64,000 nucleotides of DNA from Acidovorax radicis (GTDB lineage Bacteria > Pseudomonadota > Gammaproteobacteria > Burkholderiales > Burkholderiaceae_C), in contig NZ_CP075184.1 in assembly GCF_020510705.1 (NCBI RefSeq), positions 1,736,001 to 1,800,000 on the forward strand. Direction: 5' to 3'. Below, one piece after another: positions 30,680 to 40,116 of this stretch. Both the position numbers and the translations under genes were made by a program. The notes beneath the pieces are model-generated. The model worked only from the letters and a program-made list of their open reading frames with translations, had not been told where the DNA came from and searched no databases. Numbering within the stretch: position 1 is the first letter of the stretch; each line of letters opens with the position of its first letter.

Positions 30680-30785
30680 TTTTCATTGTTTAGCTTTTGG
30701 AAACACTGCAGTGGCGTTTGCCCCGTTTATCGGCAACGCGCAAACCACTACATTTCTTCCATCGTCAATTCACTGGGTACATGCC

Positions 30786-31673
30786 ATGCAGCCCGACCGG
30801 CCGTCCTCGCAAGCTTCTTCGTCGCCGACCGCTGTAGCGTCCAGCAAGACCTCCAGCGCGGCTACGGCAACGTCTGTCTGCTCCGATTCCACCATTGAGG
30901 TGGCCACGGGGCAGGACGTGGCCGTGCGTATGTATGGTCGCAAGAAGACCGGGCTGCTGTCGCCGGTGGTGGTGCATTTCCACGGTGGCGCATTCACGAC
31001 AGGGGGGTTGGACAACGGCCGTGTCGTGGCCTCGTTGCTGGAAGGGGTTGGCGCTGTGGTGGTGTCGGTGGCCTATCCGCTTACCCCGTTTCCGCAGCCT
31101 GTTGACACGGGGTATGACGTGCTCAAGTGGGCCTACCGCCATCGGAACAAGCTGGGGGGGCAGGGGGCCTTGGTGTATCTGGCGGGCGAAGAAGCCGGTG
31201 GCAATCTGGCTGCTGCTGTTGCGCTGATGGCGCGCGACCAGTGCCGTCCTCCGCTGGCAGGGCAGATTCTGCTGTCTCCCATGCTGGACCCTTGTGTGGG
31301 TACGGCCTCGCTGCGTGAGGCCACGGGCGAAACCACCGGCTGCAAATGGGCTGAGGGCTGGCGCAATTTTCTACGCTGCCCGCGCGATGCAGAGCACCCT
31401 TATGCGGTGCCCGGTGCAGCCCAGCGCCTGGCAGGCCTGCCGCCCACGTTGGTCTTGGTGGGGGACACCGACCCCATGCACGATGAGTCGCTGGCCTACG
31501 CCGCCCGCCTTGAAGCGGCGGGTCTGCGGGTCACGCGCCATGTTTTTGCCAAAGGCGGGCAGTGGCCCGATGCCTTGCAGGCGACGGGCTCGCATGAGTG
31601 CCCCTGTGCCGCAGGCGCGCAAGAGCAGTTTCGCCTGTTCTTTGAGGCAACCCGGTCTCCTGTGCCCTCCTGA
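30786..31673 (+). CDS. Alpha/beta-hydrolase-fold protein, probably lacking the catalytic triad
   Basis: A 295-residue protein related to the hormone-sensitive lipase branch of alpha/beta hydrolases. The oxyanion motif HFHGGAF is present (about 61-67), but the nucleophile elbow that should read G-D-S-A-G-G reads GEEAGG (about 133-138), so serine is replaced by glutamate. The expected Asp is present in VGDTDPMHDE, whereas the usual C-terminal His motif is GGQWPDA with no histidine. It may therefore be a binding or regulatory protein. The first 40 residues are Ser/Thr/Ala-rich. ATG at 30786 avoids an upstream extension through the divergent promoter. LysR lies divergent, and the RND operon follows 455 bp later. 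Confidence 0.8.
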   Translation: MQPDRPSSQASSSPTAVASSKTSSAATATSVCSDSTIEVATGQDVAVRMYGRKKTGLLSPVVVHFHGGAFTTGGLDNGRVVASLLEGVGAVVVSVAYPLTPFPQPVDTGYDVLKWAYRHRNKLGGQGALVYLAGEEAGGNLAAAVALMARDQCRPPLAGQILLSPMLDPCVGTASLREATGETTGCKWAEGWRNFLRCPRDAEHPYAVPGAAQRLAGLPPTLVLVGDTDPMHDESLAYAARLEAAGLRVTRHVFAKGGQWPDALQATGSHECPCAAGAQEQFRLFFEATRSPVPS

Positions 31674-32128
31674 GCCACCGCTGGCCGCAGAGAGCCACCA
31701 GCCCTGACGCGTGTCGGGGTTGAGCTTTGCTGTCTGAAGACAGCTTTAGTACCCAGTTTTCACTGCTGATTGATCCGGCCTGCCGTGCCGGAGGGGGATC
31801 TTTTGCCAACGTGTTTGTGCAAGCCGTGCGCCCGGATGAACAGCGCGGTGAGCGCGGCTGACTATTTCAACGATATGGAGGGAAAAAAACATGAAAACAC
31901 TTAAAGCCATCACGGGCTGTGGCCCCGGTCACCAAGGCATTGCACGCAGAAACCACTGTTGACGCTCGCACGCGAATCCGAACCTGCAAACACCACAAGC
32001 GGCCGAGGTCGTCACCACCCATGCGCAGCGCTGGCCTGTGTGCGTTGATGCCTTTGTCCCTTGGGGTCTGCATCCCAAAAGATTTTCCAGACCGCCCCTA
32101 ACGGCGGCCTTCACGATTCAAGATCATC
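31674..32128. other. 455-bp intergenic region before the RND operon
   Basis: No convincing gene is seen. A GCTGTCTGAAGACAGC hairpin lies near 31729-31744. A terminator-like structure sits at 31772-31804 (see separate entry). The last ~200 bp before 32129 should hold the efflux operon promoter, but I could not identify hexamers with confidence. Confidence 0.5.
31772..31804 (+). terminator. Candidate terminator downstream of the hydrolase-like gene
   Basis: GATCC (31772-31776) pairs with GGATC (31796-31800) around an inner CCGGC/GCCGG stem, and TTTT follows. It lies about 100 bp after the hydrolase-like gene stop. The stem has internal mismatches. Confidence 0.45.
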
Positions 32129-33382
32129 ATGAACTCTCCTCTTTTCTCCAACACCCGCACCTTCGGAGTGGCGACACTCGCCACTGCCGTGACGGCCGCC
32201 GTGGCTGCAGCGATCCTTGTCTTTCAGTCACCCTCGGCGCAGGCCACGGGTGCGGCTTCGCAGCCTCCGGCAATGCCTGTGTCGGTTGCTGCTGTGCTGC
32301 AAAAAGACATCTCCTTGTGGGATGAGTTTTCGGGCCGCCTGGAGGCCGTGCAGCGCGTGGACGTGCGCCCGCGCGTCTCGGGCGCCGTGCAGGCCGTGCA
32401 TTTCCGCGAGGGCTCGCTGGTCAAGCAGGGCGATCTGCTGGTGACGGTGGACCCGGCCCCTTACGCCGCAGAGGTGGACCGCGCCGAGGCCCAGGTGGTC
32501 GCCGCGCAGGCCCGTGTGTCGTACACCCGCAGCGAAATGGAGCGTGCCACGCGCCTGCTCGAAGACAAAGCCATTGCCCAGCGCGAGCACGACGAGCGCC
32601 TGAATGCACAGCGTGAGGCCGATGCCAACCTGCGCGCAGCCCAGGCCGCGTTGCAGACCGCGAAGCTGAACCTCTCTTACACCCAGGTGCGCGCCCCCGT
32701 GGCGGGCCGCGTGGGCCGCATCGAAGTCACCGTGGGCAACCTGGTGGCGGCCGGTGCGGGCGCCCCCGTGCTGACCACGCTGGTGTCCGTGAGCCCCATC
32801 TACGCCAGTTTTGATACGGACGAGCAGATCGTGGTGAAGGCCCTCGCCGACCTGCAAAGCAGTCAGCGTGGCCATAGCGCGCGCCAGTTGATTGAGCGCA
32901 TCCCCGTGCAGATGGGCACTGGCACCACGGGCGGCACGCCACACACCGGCCGTCTGCAGCTCATCGACAACCAGGTCGATGCCAAGAGCGGTACGGTGCG
33001 CGTGCGCGCCGTGTTCGACAACGAAGACGGTGCCCTCATGCCCGGCCAGTTCGCCCGCATCCGCATGGGCCAAGCGCGTGACACCCAGGCCCTGTTGATC
33101 AACGAGCGTGCCGTGGGCACCGACCAGAACAAGAAGTTCGTGATGGTGGTGGGCGAGGGCAACAAGGCCGAGTACCGCGAGGTCACCCTGGGCGCGCCGA
33201 TTGACGGCCTGCGCGTGGTCACCTCGGGCCTCAAGGCCGGCGAGAACATCGTCGTCAACGGCCTGCAGCGCGTGCGTCCTGGCGCTGTGGTGGCACCGCA
33301 ATCTGTGCCGATGACCGCCAAGGCCGAGATTGCGGGTGATCGCAAGGAAGCCAAGAACGCAGCCAAGTCGCCCGCCGCCTGA
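32129..33382 (+). CDS. RND efflux periplasmic adaptor subunit (AcrA/MexA type)
   Basis: The 417-residue membrane-fusion protein links an RND pump to an outer-membrane channel. It has an N-terminal hydrophobic signal or anchor (about 12-38), a lipoyl/barrel-sandwich half with GRLEAVQRVDVRPRVSGAVQ (about 69-88), an alpha-hairpin with Ala/Gln/Glu-rich heptads (about 110-190), the second lipoyl half LNLSYTQVRAPVAGRVGR, a beta-barrel domain and a membrane-proximal domain ending VVAPQSV. No lipobox cysteine is seen. It is the first gene of a three-component operon; the pump gene follows at 28 bp. Confidence 0.94.
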   Translation: MNSPLFSNTRTFGVATLATAVTAAVAAAILVFQSPSAQATGAASQPPAMPVSVAAVLQKDISLWDEFSGRLEAVQRVDVRPRVSGAVQAVHFREGSLVKQGDLLVTVDPAPYAAEVDRAEAQVVAAQARVSYTRSEMERATRLLEDKAIAQREHDERLNAQREADANLRAAQAALQTAKLNLSYTQVRAPVAGRVGRIEVTVGNLVAAGAGAPVLTTLVSVSPIYASFDTDEQIVVKALADLQSSQRGHSARQLIERIPVQMGTGTTGGTPHTGRLQLIDNQVDAKSGTVRVRAVFDNEDGALMPGQFARIRMGQARDTQALLINERAVGTDQNKKFVMVVGEGNKAEYREVTLGAPIDGLRVVTSGLKAGENIVVNGLQRVRPGAVVAPQSVPMTAKAEIAGDRKEAKNAAKSPAA

Positions 33383-33410
33383 GCGCGCTGGACACCAGGA
33401 ATTTGCATCC

Positions 33411-36400
33411 ATGAACCTCTCCCGCTTTTTCATCGACCGCCCCATCTTTGCCGGGGTGCTGTCGGTGCTCATCTTCCTCGGGGGGCTCATCGCATTGCGC
33501 GGTCTGCCCATCTCCGAATACCCTGAAGTCGCGCCGCCCTCCGTGGTGGTGCGCGCACAGTACCCGGGCGCCAACCCCAAGGTGATCGCCGAGACCGTGG
33601 CCACGCCGCTGGAGGAATCCATCAACGGCGTGGAAGGCATGCTCTACATGGGCAGCCAGGCCACCACCGACGGCGTGATGACGCTGACCGTGACCTTTGC
33701 CCTGGGCACCGACCCTGACAAGGCCCAGCAGCTGGTGCAAAACCGCGTCTCGCAGGCCGAGCCGCGCTTGCCCGAGGAAGTGCGCCGCCTGGGCGTGACC
33801 ACGGTGAAGAGCGCGCCGGACCTGACCATGGTGGTTCACCTGGTCTCGCCCAACAACCGCTACGACATCGACTACCTGCGCAACTACGCGGTGCTCAATG
33901 TGAAGGACCGTCTCGCCCGCATTGGTGGCGTGGGTCAGGTGCAGATCTTCGGCGGCGGCGACTACTCCATGCGCGTGTGGCTCGACCCGCAAAAGGTCGC
34001 GCAGCGCGGCCTCTCGGCCAGCGACGTAGTGACCGCCATCCGCGGCCAGAACGTGCAAGCTGCCGCGGGTGTTGTGGGTGCATCGCCCGGCCTGCCGGGC
34101 GTGGACCTGCAACTGTCCATCAACGCCCAGGGCCGTTTGCAGACCGAAGAAGAGTTCGGCGACATCATCGTCAAGACGGGCGCCGACGGCGCGGTGACGC
34201 GCCTGCGCGACATCGCCCGCCTGGAGTTGGGCGCGGCCGACTACTCGCTGCGCTCGCTGCTCAACAACGACCCTGCCGTGGGCATGGGCGTGTTCCAGGC
34301 GCCGGGCTCCAACGCGCTCGACATCTCGGCCAACGTGCGCGCCACCATGGACGAGATCCAGAAGAACATGCCCGAAGGCGTGGAGTACCGCATTGCGTAC
34401 GACCCCACGCAGTTCGTGCGTGCCTCGATCAAATCCGTGATCCACACGCTGCTCGAAGCCATCGCCCTCGTGGTGCTGGTGGTGATCCTGTTCCTGCAGA
34501 CCTGGCGCGCGTCCATCATCCCGCTGCTGGCTGTGCCGGTGTCGGTGGTGGGTACGTTTGCGGTGCTGCACCTGCTGGGCTTCTCGATCAACGCCTTGAG
34601 CCTGTTCGGCTTGGTGCTGGCCATCGGCATCGTGGTGGACGACGCCATCGTGGTGGTGGAGAACGTGGAGCGCAACATCGAGGCGGGATTGACCCCGCGC
34701 GAAGCCACCTACCGCGCCATGCGCGAAGTCTCCGGCCCCATCATTGCCATCGCACTGGTGCTGGTGGCGGTGTTCGTGCCGCTGGCTTTCATCAGCGGGC
34801 TCACGGGCCAGTTCTATCGCCAGTTTGCGGTGACCATCGCGATCTCCACGGTGATCTCGGCGATCAATTCGCTGACCCTGTCGCCCGCCCTGTCAGCACT
34901 GCTGCTCAAGGGCCACAACGAGCCCAAGGACGCGCTCACGCGCGGCATGGACAAAGTGTTTGGTGGCCTGTTCCGTGGCTTCAACCGCCTGTTCCACCGC
35001 GGCTCCGAGGCGTACAGCGGCGGTGTCAAACGCGTCATCGGCCGCAAGGCGCTGATGTTTGTGATCTATCTCGCGCTGGTGGGTGCCACCATGGGTCTGT
35101 TCAAGATCGTGCCCGGCGGCTTTGTGCCCGCGCAGGACAAGCAGTACCTCATCGGCTTTGCCCAGCTGCCTGACGGCGCCACGCTGGACCGCACCGAGAA
35201 CGTGATCCGCCGCATGGGCGAGATCATGAAGGAGAACCCGAACGTCGAGGACGCGATTGCCTTCCCCGGCCTGTCGATCAACGGCTTCACCAACAGCTCC
35301 AACGCCGGCATCGTGTTCGCCACGCTCAAGCCCTTTGCCGAGCGCACACGCGCCGACCAGAGCGGCGGCGCCGTGGCCGGGCAGCTGAACCAGGCCTTTG
35401 GCAGCATTCAGGACGCGTTCATCGCCATGTTCCCGCCGCCCCCCGTGGCGGGCCTGGGCACCACGGGCGGCTTCAAGCTGCAGATCGAAGACCGTGCCTC
35501 GCTGGGCTACGAAGCCATGGACGGCGCCGTGAAGGCCTTCATGGCCAAGGCCTACCAGACGCCCGAGCTGGCGGGGTTGTTCACCAGCTGGCAGGTCAAC
35601 GTGCCGCAGCTGTACGCCAACATCGACCGCACCAAGGCGCGCCAGCTCGGCGTGCCCGTGACGGACATCTTCGACACGCTGCAGATCTACCTGGGCAGCC
35701 TCTACGCCAACGACTTCAACCAGTTTGGCCGCACCTACAGCGTGCGCGTGCAGGCCGATGCGGCCTACCGTGCGCGGGCGGAAGACGTGGGCCTGCTCAA
35801 GGTGCGTTCCAGCACCGGCGAGATGGTGCCGCTGTCGGCGCTGATGAAGATGGAGCCGAGCTTCGGCCCCGAGCGTGCCATGCGCTACAACGGCTACTTG
35901 GCTGCCGATGTGAACGGCGGCCCTGCGCCCGGTTATTCATCGGGCCAGGCCCAGGCAGCCATCGAGCGCATCGCCAAGGAGACGCTGCCCCAGGGCATCA
36001 CGTTCGAGTGGACCGAGCTGACCTACCAGGAAATTCTGGCCGGCAACTCTGCCGTGCTGGTGTTCCCACTGGCCATCCTGCTGGTGTTCCTGGTGTTGGC
36101 CGCGCAGTACGAAAGCCTCACGCTGCCCATCGCCATCATCCTGATCGTGCCCATGGGCATCCTGGCGGCCATGACCGGGGTGTGGCTGAGCAACGGCGAC
36201 AACAACGTGTTCACGCAGATCGGGCTCATCGTGCTGGTGGGGCTGTCGGCCAAGAACGCGATTCTGATCGTGGAGTTTGCGCGCGAGCTGGAGTTTGCCG
36301 GGCGCACGCCCGTGCAGGCCGCCATCGAGGCCAGCCGTCTGCGATTGCGCCCCATCCTGATGACCTCGCTGGCGTTTGTGATGGGTGTGCTGCCCCTGGT

Positions 36401-36644
36401 GCTGTCCACCGGTGCAGGCGCCGAAATGCGCAGCGCCATGGGTGTGGCGGTGTTCTCCGGAATGATCGGGGTGACGGCTTTTGGCCTGTTCCTCACGCCC
36501 GTGTTCTACGTGCTGCTGCGCAAGCTGGCAGGCAACCGCCCGCTGGTGGAGCATGGCACGCATGTGGCCCCCATCTCGCACACCCCCGGCACCGGTGGCA
36601 CCGCCCACCCCGTGCTGGCCGCGCCGCGCAAGGAGCACGAATGA
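33411..36644 (+). CDS. RND efflux pump permease (AcrB/MexB-like, HAE1 family)
   Basis: This 1077-residue trimeric inner-membrane proton antiporter exports hydrophobic drugs and other amphiphiles. It begins NLSRFFIDRPIFAGVLSVLI, the family start, and has two repeats of six membrane helices with large periplasmic loops after TM1 and TM7. TM4 carries the proton-relay DD pair in GIVVDDAIVVVENVER (about 405-420), and TM10 carries the conserved lysine in VGLSAKNAILIVEFA (about 943-957). ATG at 33411 follows CAGGA. Its stop overlaps the start of a small ORF (ATGATG) preceded by AAGGAG. Confidence 0.96.
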   Translation: MNLSRFFIDRPIFAGVLSVLIFLGGLIALRGLPISEYPEVAPPSVVVRAQYPGANPKVIAETVATPLEESINGVEGMLYMGSQATTDGVMTLTVTFALGTDPDKAQQLVQNRVSQAEPRLPEEVRRLGVTTVKSAPDLTMVVHLVSPNNRYDIDYLRNYAVLNVKDRLARIGGVGQVQIFGGGDYSMRVWLDPQKVAQRGLSASDVVTAIRGQNVQAAAGVVGASPGLPGVDLQLSINAQGRLQTEEEFGDIIVKTGADGAVTRLRDIARLELGAADYSLRSLLNNDPAVGMGVFQAPGSNALDISANVRATMDEIQKNMPEGVEYRIAYDPTQFVRASIKSVIHTLLEAIALVVLVVILFLQTWRASIIPLLAVPVSVVGTFAVLHLLGFSINALSLFGLVLAIGIVVDDAIVVVENVERNIEAGLTPREATYRAMREVSGPIIAIALVLVAVFVPLAFISGLTGQFYRQFAVTIAISTVISAINSLTLSPALSALLLKGHNEPKDALTRGMDKVFGGLFRGFNRLFHRGSEAYSGGVKRVIGRKALMFVIYLALVGATMGLFKIVPGGFVPAQDKQYLIGFAQLPDGATLDRTENVIRRMGEIMKENPNVEDAIAFPGLSINGFTNSSNAGIVFATLKPFAERTRADQSGGAVAGQLNQAFGSIQDAFIAMFPPPPVAGLGTTGGFKLQIEDRASLGYEAMDGAVKAFMAKAYQTPELAGLFTSWQVNVPQLYANIDRTKARQLGVPVTDIFDTLQIYLGSLYANDFNQFGRTYSVRVQADAAYRARAEDVGLLKVRSSTGEMVPLSALMKMEPSFGPERAMRYNGYLAADVNGGPAPGYSSGQAQAAIERIAKETLPQGITFEWTELTYQEILAGNSAVLVFPLAILLVFLVLAAQYESLTLPIAIILIVPMGILAAMTGVWLSNGDNNVFTQIGLIVLVGLSAKNAILIVEFARELEFAGRTPVQAAIEASRLRLRPILMTSLAFVMGVLPLVLSTGAGAEMRSAMGVAVFSGMIGVTAFGLFLTPVFYVLLRKLAGNRPLVEHGTHVAPISHTPGTGGTAHPVLAAPRKEHE

Positions 36645-36757
36645 TGCCCCTGACCACGGTGACAACAACGACCTTTGTGGCCCTAGCCGCGCGCTCCGCG
36701 ATGTCCGTGCTGCCGAGTGCAGCGCACGTATCGGCAGGGGCAGGAGAACAACCATGA
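36641..36757 (+). CDS. Possible 38-residue small protein bridging pump and channel genes
   Basis: An ORF starts in the ATGATG that also contains the pump stop codon, with AAGGAG five bases upstream, and ends in a TGA that overlaps the ATG of the outer-membrane factor (ATGA). The peptide is MMPLTTVTTTTFVALAARSA and a further 18 residues, mildly hydrophobic, with no known domain. Tight overlaps at both ends and a strong ribosome site suggest it is translated and couples the two large genes; whether the peptide itself matters is unknown. Confidence 0.45.
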   Translation: MMPLTTVTTTTFVALAARSAMSVLPSAAHVSAGAGEQP

Positions 36758-38265
36758 CCGATTTGCTATTGAAGAACAACTCCACCGACAGTGCTCTTGC
36801 AGTGCGCAAGCGCAGCCTGCTGGCGCCCCTGGCCGCTGCCCTGGTGCTGGCCGGTTGCATAACCCAGCCTGTGGCCCCCGCGCCGCATGCGGGCGTGCCC
36901 GTGCCCACCAGCTTCACGGCCGGTGGCGACGCGCTGCCCACGGCACCCTGGACGGTGGCCGCACCCGCCGAAGCGCAGCCGCGCGGCGAATGGTGGCTGG
37001 GCTTTCAAGACCCGGTGCTGGCCGACCTGGTGCAGCGTGCGGGCACGGCCAACACCAGCATCCAGCAGGCCGCTGCGCGGCTGGCCGAAGCGCGCACGCT
37101 GCTGCGCTCGGCCGACGCCGCGCGCTCGGTGCAAGTGGGCGCCTCGGCGGGCGTGACGCGCCAGGCGGGCGCTGCCACCACCGGCAGCGCGGCACCCGCC
37201 ACGCTGGGCACGGCGGGGCTCAACGCCTCGTACGAGCTGGACCTGTTCGGCCGCCTTTCGCAAACCAGCGACGCAGCGCGGCTGGACGCCGACGCCCGCG
37301 AAGCCCTGCTGCAAAGCACGCGCCTGATGGTGCAGGCCGATGTGGCGCAAACCTACCTGCAGCTGCGCGCCGTGCAGGCCGAGCAGGTGCTGGTGCAAGA
37401 GAGTCTGGCCGCGTACCAGGACACCCTGCGCCTCACCCAGCGCCGCCTGCAGGCGGGCGACGTGGCCGAGCTGGACGTGGCCCGTGTGCAGACCGAGGTG
37501 GCCGCTACCGAGTCCGATGCCCTGGCCTTGCAGCGCCAGCAAGCCTTGCTGACCAACGCGCTGGCCGTGCTGGCGGGCGAGGTGGCCAGCGGCTTTGTGC
37601 TGCCGCCCGCGACGGGCGATGCCGCGTTGCCGGTGATCCCACCTGGCGTGCCTGGGACGGTGCTGGCGCGCCGGCCCGATGTGTCGGCCGCGCAAACTGC
37701 CGTGCTGGCCGCGCAAGCGCGCGTGGGCGTGGCGCAGAAGGCGTGGTTCCCGGCCGTCATGCTCACGGGCAACGCGGGGCATGCATCGCCTGAGCTGGGT
37801 GATTTGTTCAAGTGGTCGGCCCGTGCCTGGGGCGTGAGTGCGCTGCTGTCGCTGCCGATCTTTGACGGCGGCCAGCGCGATGCACAGATTGAGGGCGCCA
37901 AGGCCCGCCTGGAGGCTGCGCTGGCGGACCACCGGGGGCAGGTGCTCAATGCGTTTCGTGACGTGGAGGACCAGCTGACTTCGCTGCGTCTGCTGTCCGG
38001 CCAGGCCGAGGCGCAAGCACGTGCGGTGACGGCCGCGCGGCGGGCGACGCAGTTGTCGGATGCGCGGTATCGCAATGGGCTGGTGAGCCAGCTGGAGCTG
38101 TTGGACGCGCGCCGCAGCGAGTTGCGCAATCGGCGGCAGGAGTTGCAGGTGCGGACGGCGCAGTATGTGGCGACGGTGGGCCTCATCCGCGCGCTCGGCG
38201 GGGCGTGGGATGACGCACCCGTGCCGGTGGCCCTCGCCACCCCGCGCAGCGCGCCCCATCAATAA
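36754..38265 (+). CDS. Outer-membrane efflux channel lipoprotein (OprM/NodT family)
   Basis: This 503-residue TolC-type channel forms the outer-membrane exit of the RND system. The signal peptide ends LAGC (about residue 32), so it is probably lipid-anchored like OprM. It shows the conserved WWLGFQDPVLADLV, the internal repeat of coiled-coil helices (about 100-240 and 310-450), ASYELDLFGRLSQTSDAARL, and LPIFDGGQRDAQIEGAKARL, each typical of the NodT lipoprotein family. ATG at 36754 follows CAGGAG and overlaps the stop of the small ORF. It is the last gene of the operon. Confidence 0.94.
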   Translation: MTDLLLKNNSTDSALAVRKRSLLAPLAAALVLAGCITQPVAPAPHAGVPVPTSFTAGGDALPTAPWTVAAPAEAQPRGEWWLGFQDPVLADLVQRAGTANTSIQQAAARLAEARTLLRSADAARSVQVGASAGVTRQAGAATTGSAAPATLGTAGLNASYELDLFGRLSQTSDAARLDADAREALLQSTRLMVQADVAQTYLQLRAVQAEQVLVQESLAAYQDTLRLTQRRLQAGDVAELDVARVQTEVAATESDALALQRQQALLTNALAVLAGEVASGFVLPPATGDAALPVIPPGVPGTVLARRPDVSAAQTAVLAAQARVGVAQKAWFPAVMLTGNAGHASPELGDLFKWSARAWGVSALLSLPIFDGGQRDAQIEGAKARLEAALADHRGQVLNAFRDVEDQLTSLRLLSGQAEAQARAVTAARRATQLSDARYRNGLVSQLELLDARRSELRNRRQELQVRTAQYVATVGLIRALGGAWDDAPVPVALATPRSAPHQ

Positions 38266-38415
38266 CCGACATTGCAGGGCGGGGTTCAGACCTGCGCCAG
38301 CGGGCCACACCGGTGGCGCCTATAGTTCTGGGTGACCCATGGGGCCGGTGCCGCATTTTGCTGCGCCTTGCCCCATCTTCATTCCACCCCTCTTTCGATT
38401 TCAGGAGCGCATTGC

Positions 38416-39852
38416 ATGACCTACCCAAGCACCCGTCTTTTTATCGCTGGCGAATGGCAGGACGCCGCCGACGGCAAGACCCTTGCTGTGTTCAACCCGT
38501 CAACGGGCAAAGAAATCGGCCGTGTGGCCCATGCCAGCAAGGCAGACCTGGACCTGGCGCTTGCCGCCGCACAAAAGGGCTTTGAAGCCTGGCGCGATAT
38601 GCCCGCTGCCGAGCGCGCCAAGACCATGCGCCGCGCCGCCGCACTGATGCGCGAACGTGCCGAGGCCATCGCCGCCATCATGGTGCAAGAGCAGGGCAAG
38701 CCCCTGGCCGAAGCCAAGGTCGAGACCATGGCTTCGGCCGACATCATCGAATGGTTTGCCGACGAATCGCTGCGCGTGTACGGCCGCATCGTGCCCTCGC
38801 GCAACCTCAAGGCCACACAGATGGTGCTGAAGGACCCCGTGGGCCCCGTGGCCGCGTTCACGCCGTGGAACTTCCCCATCAACCAGGTGGTGCGCAAGGT
38901 GGCTGCCGCCCTGGCTGCTGGGTGTTCCATCCTCGTCAAGGCCGCAGAAGAAACCCCCGCCAGCCCCGCCGAGCTGATCCGCGCGTTTGCTGACGCGGGC
39001 GTGCCCGCAGGCACCGTGGGCCTGGTCTATGGCGACCCGGCCGAAATCTCCAGCTACCTGATCCCGCACCCGGTCATCCGCAAGGTCACGTTCACCGGCT
39101 CCACGCCCGTGGGCAAGCAGCTGGCCGCGCTGGCGGGCAAGCACATGAAGCGCGTGACCATGGAGCTGGGCGGCCACGCCCCGGTCATCGTGGCTGAAGA
39201 CGCCGACCTGGAGCTGGCGATTCGCATCTCCAGTGGCGCCAAGTTCCGCAACGCAGGCCAGGTCTGCATCTCGCCCACGCGCTACCTCGTGCACGAAAGC
39301 ATCCGCGCCGACTTCGTGGCGGCGTTTGCCCAATACGCCCAGGGCCTGAAGGTGGGCGACGGCCTGACTGCCGGCACGCAGATGGGCCCGCTGGCCAACC
39401 CCCGCCGCATCACCGCCATGGCCGACCTGATGGCCGACGCCGTGCAGCAGGGCGCCACGCTGGTCACGGGTGGCGAGCGCATCGGCAGCGAAGGCAACTT
39501 CTTCCAGCCCACGGTGCTGAACGACGTGCCCCTGTCGGCCCGCATCGTGAACGAAGAGCCCTTCGGCCCCGTGGCCGCGATTCGTGGCTTCGAAAAAATC
39601 GAAGACGCCATTGCCGAAGCCAACCGCCTGCCATTCGGTCTGGCCGGTTATGCCTTCACCAGCTCGCTGAAAAACGCACACCTGCTGGCCCAGCGGCTGG
39701 AAGTGGGCATGCTGTGGATCAACCAGGCGGCAGCCCCCGCCGCCGAGCTGCCATTCGGCGGCCTGAAGGATTCGGGCTATGGCTCTGAAGGTGGCTCTGA
39801 GGCGGTGGAGGCGCACCTGAACACGCGCCTGGTGTCGATCATGAACGTGTGA
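38416..39852 (+). CDS. gabD: NAD(P)-dependent succinate-semialdehyde dehydrogenase family protein
   Basis: A 478-residue aldehyde dehydrogenase. Catalytic and cofactor elements seen are [20 protein letters not shown], the Rossmann GSTPVGK (near 228), the general base Glu in TMELGGHAP (about 250), the nucleophile Cys in NAGQVCISP (about 284) and EEPFGPVA. Overall pattern and length fit the GabD/SSADH branch, which oxidises succinate semialdehyde to succinate, though related substrates are possible. ATG at 38416 follows CAGGAG. It stands alone, 150 bp after the efflux operon, and a GC-rich hairpin without T-run follows at about 39875-39901. Confidence 0.88.
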   Translation: MTYPSTRLFIAGEWQDAADGKTLAVFNPSTGKEIGRVAHASKADLDLALAAAQKGFEAWRDMPAAERAKTMRRAAALMRERAEAIAAIMVQEQGKPLAEAKVETMASADIIEWFADESLRVYGRIVPSRNLKATQMVLKDPVGPVAAFTPWNFPINQVVRKVAAALAAGCSILVKAAEETPASPAELIRAFADAGVPAGTVGLVYGDPAEISSYLIPHPVIRKVTFTGSTPVGKQLAALAGKHMKRVTMELGGHAPVIVAEDADLELAIRISSGAKFRNAGQVCISPTRYLVHESIRADFVAAFAQYAQGLKVGDGLTAGTQMGPLANPRRITAMADLMADAVQQGATLVTGGERIGSEGNFFQPTVLNDVPLSARIVNEEPFGPVAAIRGFEKIEDAIAEANRLPFGLAGYAFTSSLKNAHLLAQRLEVGMLWINQAAAPAAELPFGGLKDSGYGSEGGSEAVEAHLNTRLVSIMNV

Positions 39853-40032
39853 TGGCGTAGCGGCAGGTGCCACTGGGCAGAGCGTGCAACGCGCGCTGCC
39901 CTTGGCGCTTGCGTTTGGCATCGACGATTCGCTGACTGGCTAGCGCCGTTTAGGTCGGCTCGTCGGCGGTTTCTTGCTGGTGGTCGGCTGCTTGCGGCCA
40001 ATAGCAGCCGGTGGCGCTTAGGAAAAGCTGAC

Positions 40033-40089
40033 ACTCAACATTCGAGTTGAGGCAATGCCGTTGGGCCTCGCCTCGAACGAGGGGTTAGC
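40033..40089 (-). repeat. Integron attC site 1 (downstream of cassette A)
   Basis: On the minus strand this 57-bp element starts GCTAACC and ends GTTGAGT, the simple-site boxes. The inner boxes TTCGAG and CTCGAA are exact complements, and GAGGC/GCCTC extends the stem, leaving the imperfect hairpin typical of a 59-base element. It lies just after the stop of the 172-residue cassette gene. Confidence 0.7.
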
Positions 40090-40116
40090 GTCGATGGTGG
40101 TGACGCATGAGCGCTC

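Noticed and set aside
31867..32114. Short minus-strand frames before the RND adaptor
   Set aside because: No conserved pattern or ribosome site; they overlap the expected promoter region.
36766..38310. A 514-codon minus-strand frame over the outer-membrane efflux gene
   Set aside because: Antisense shadow of an intact OprM-type gene.
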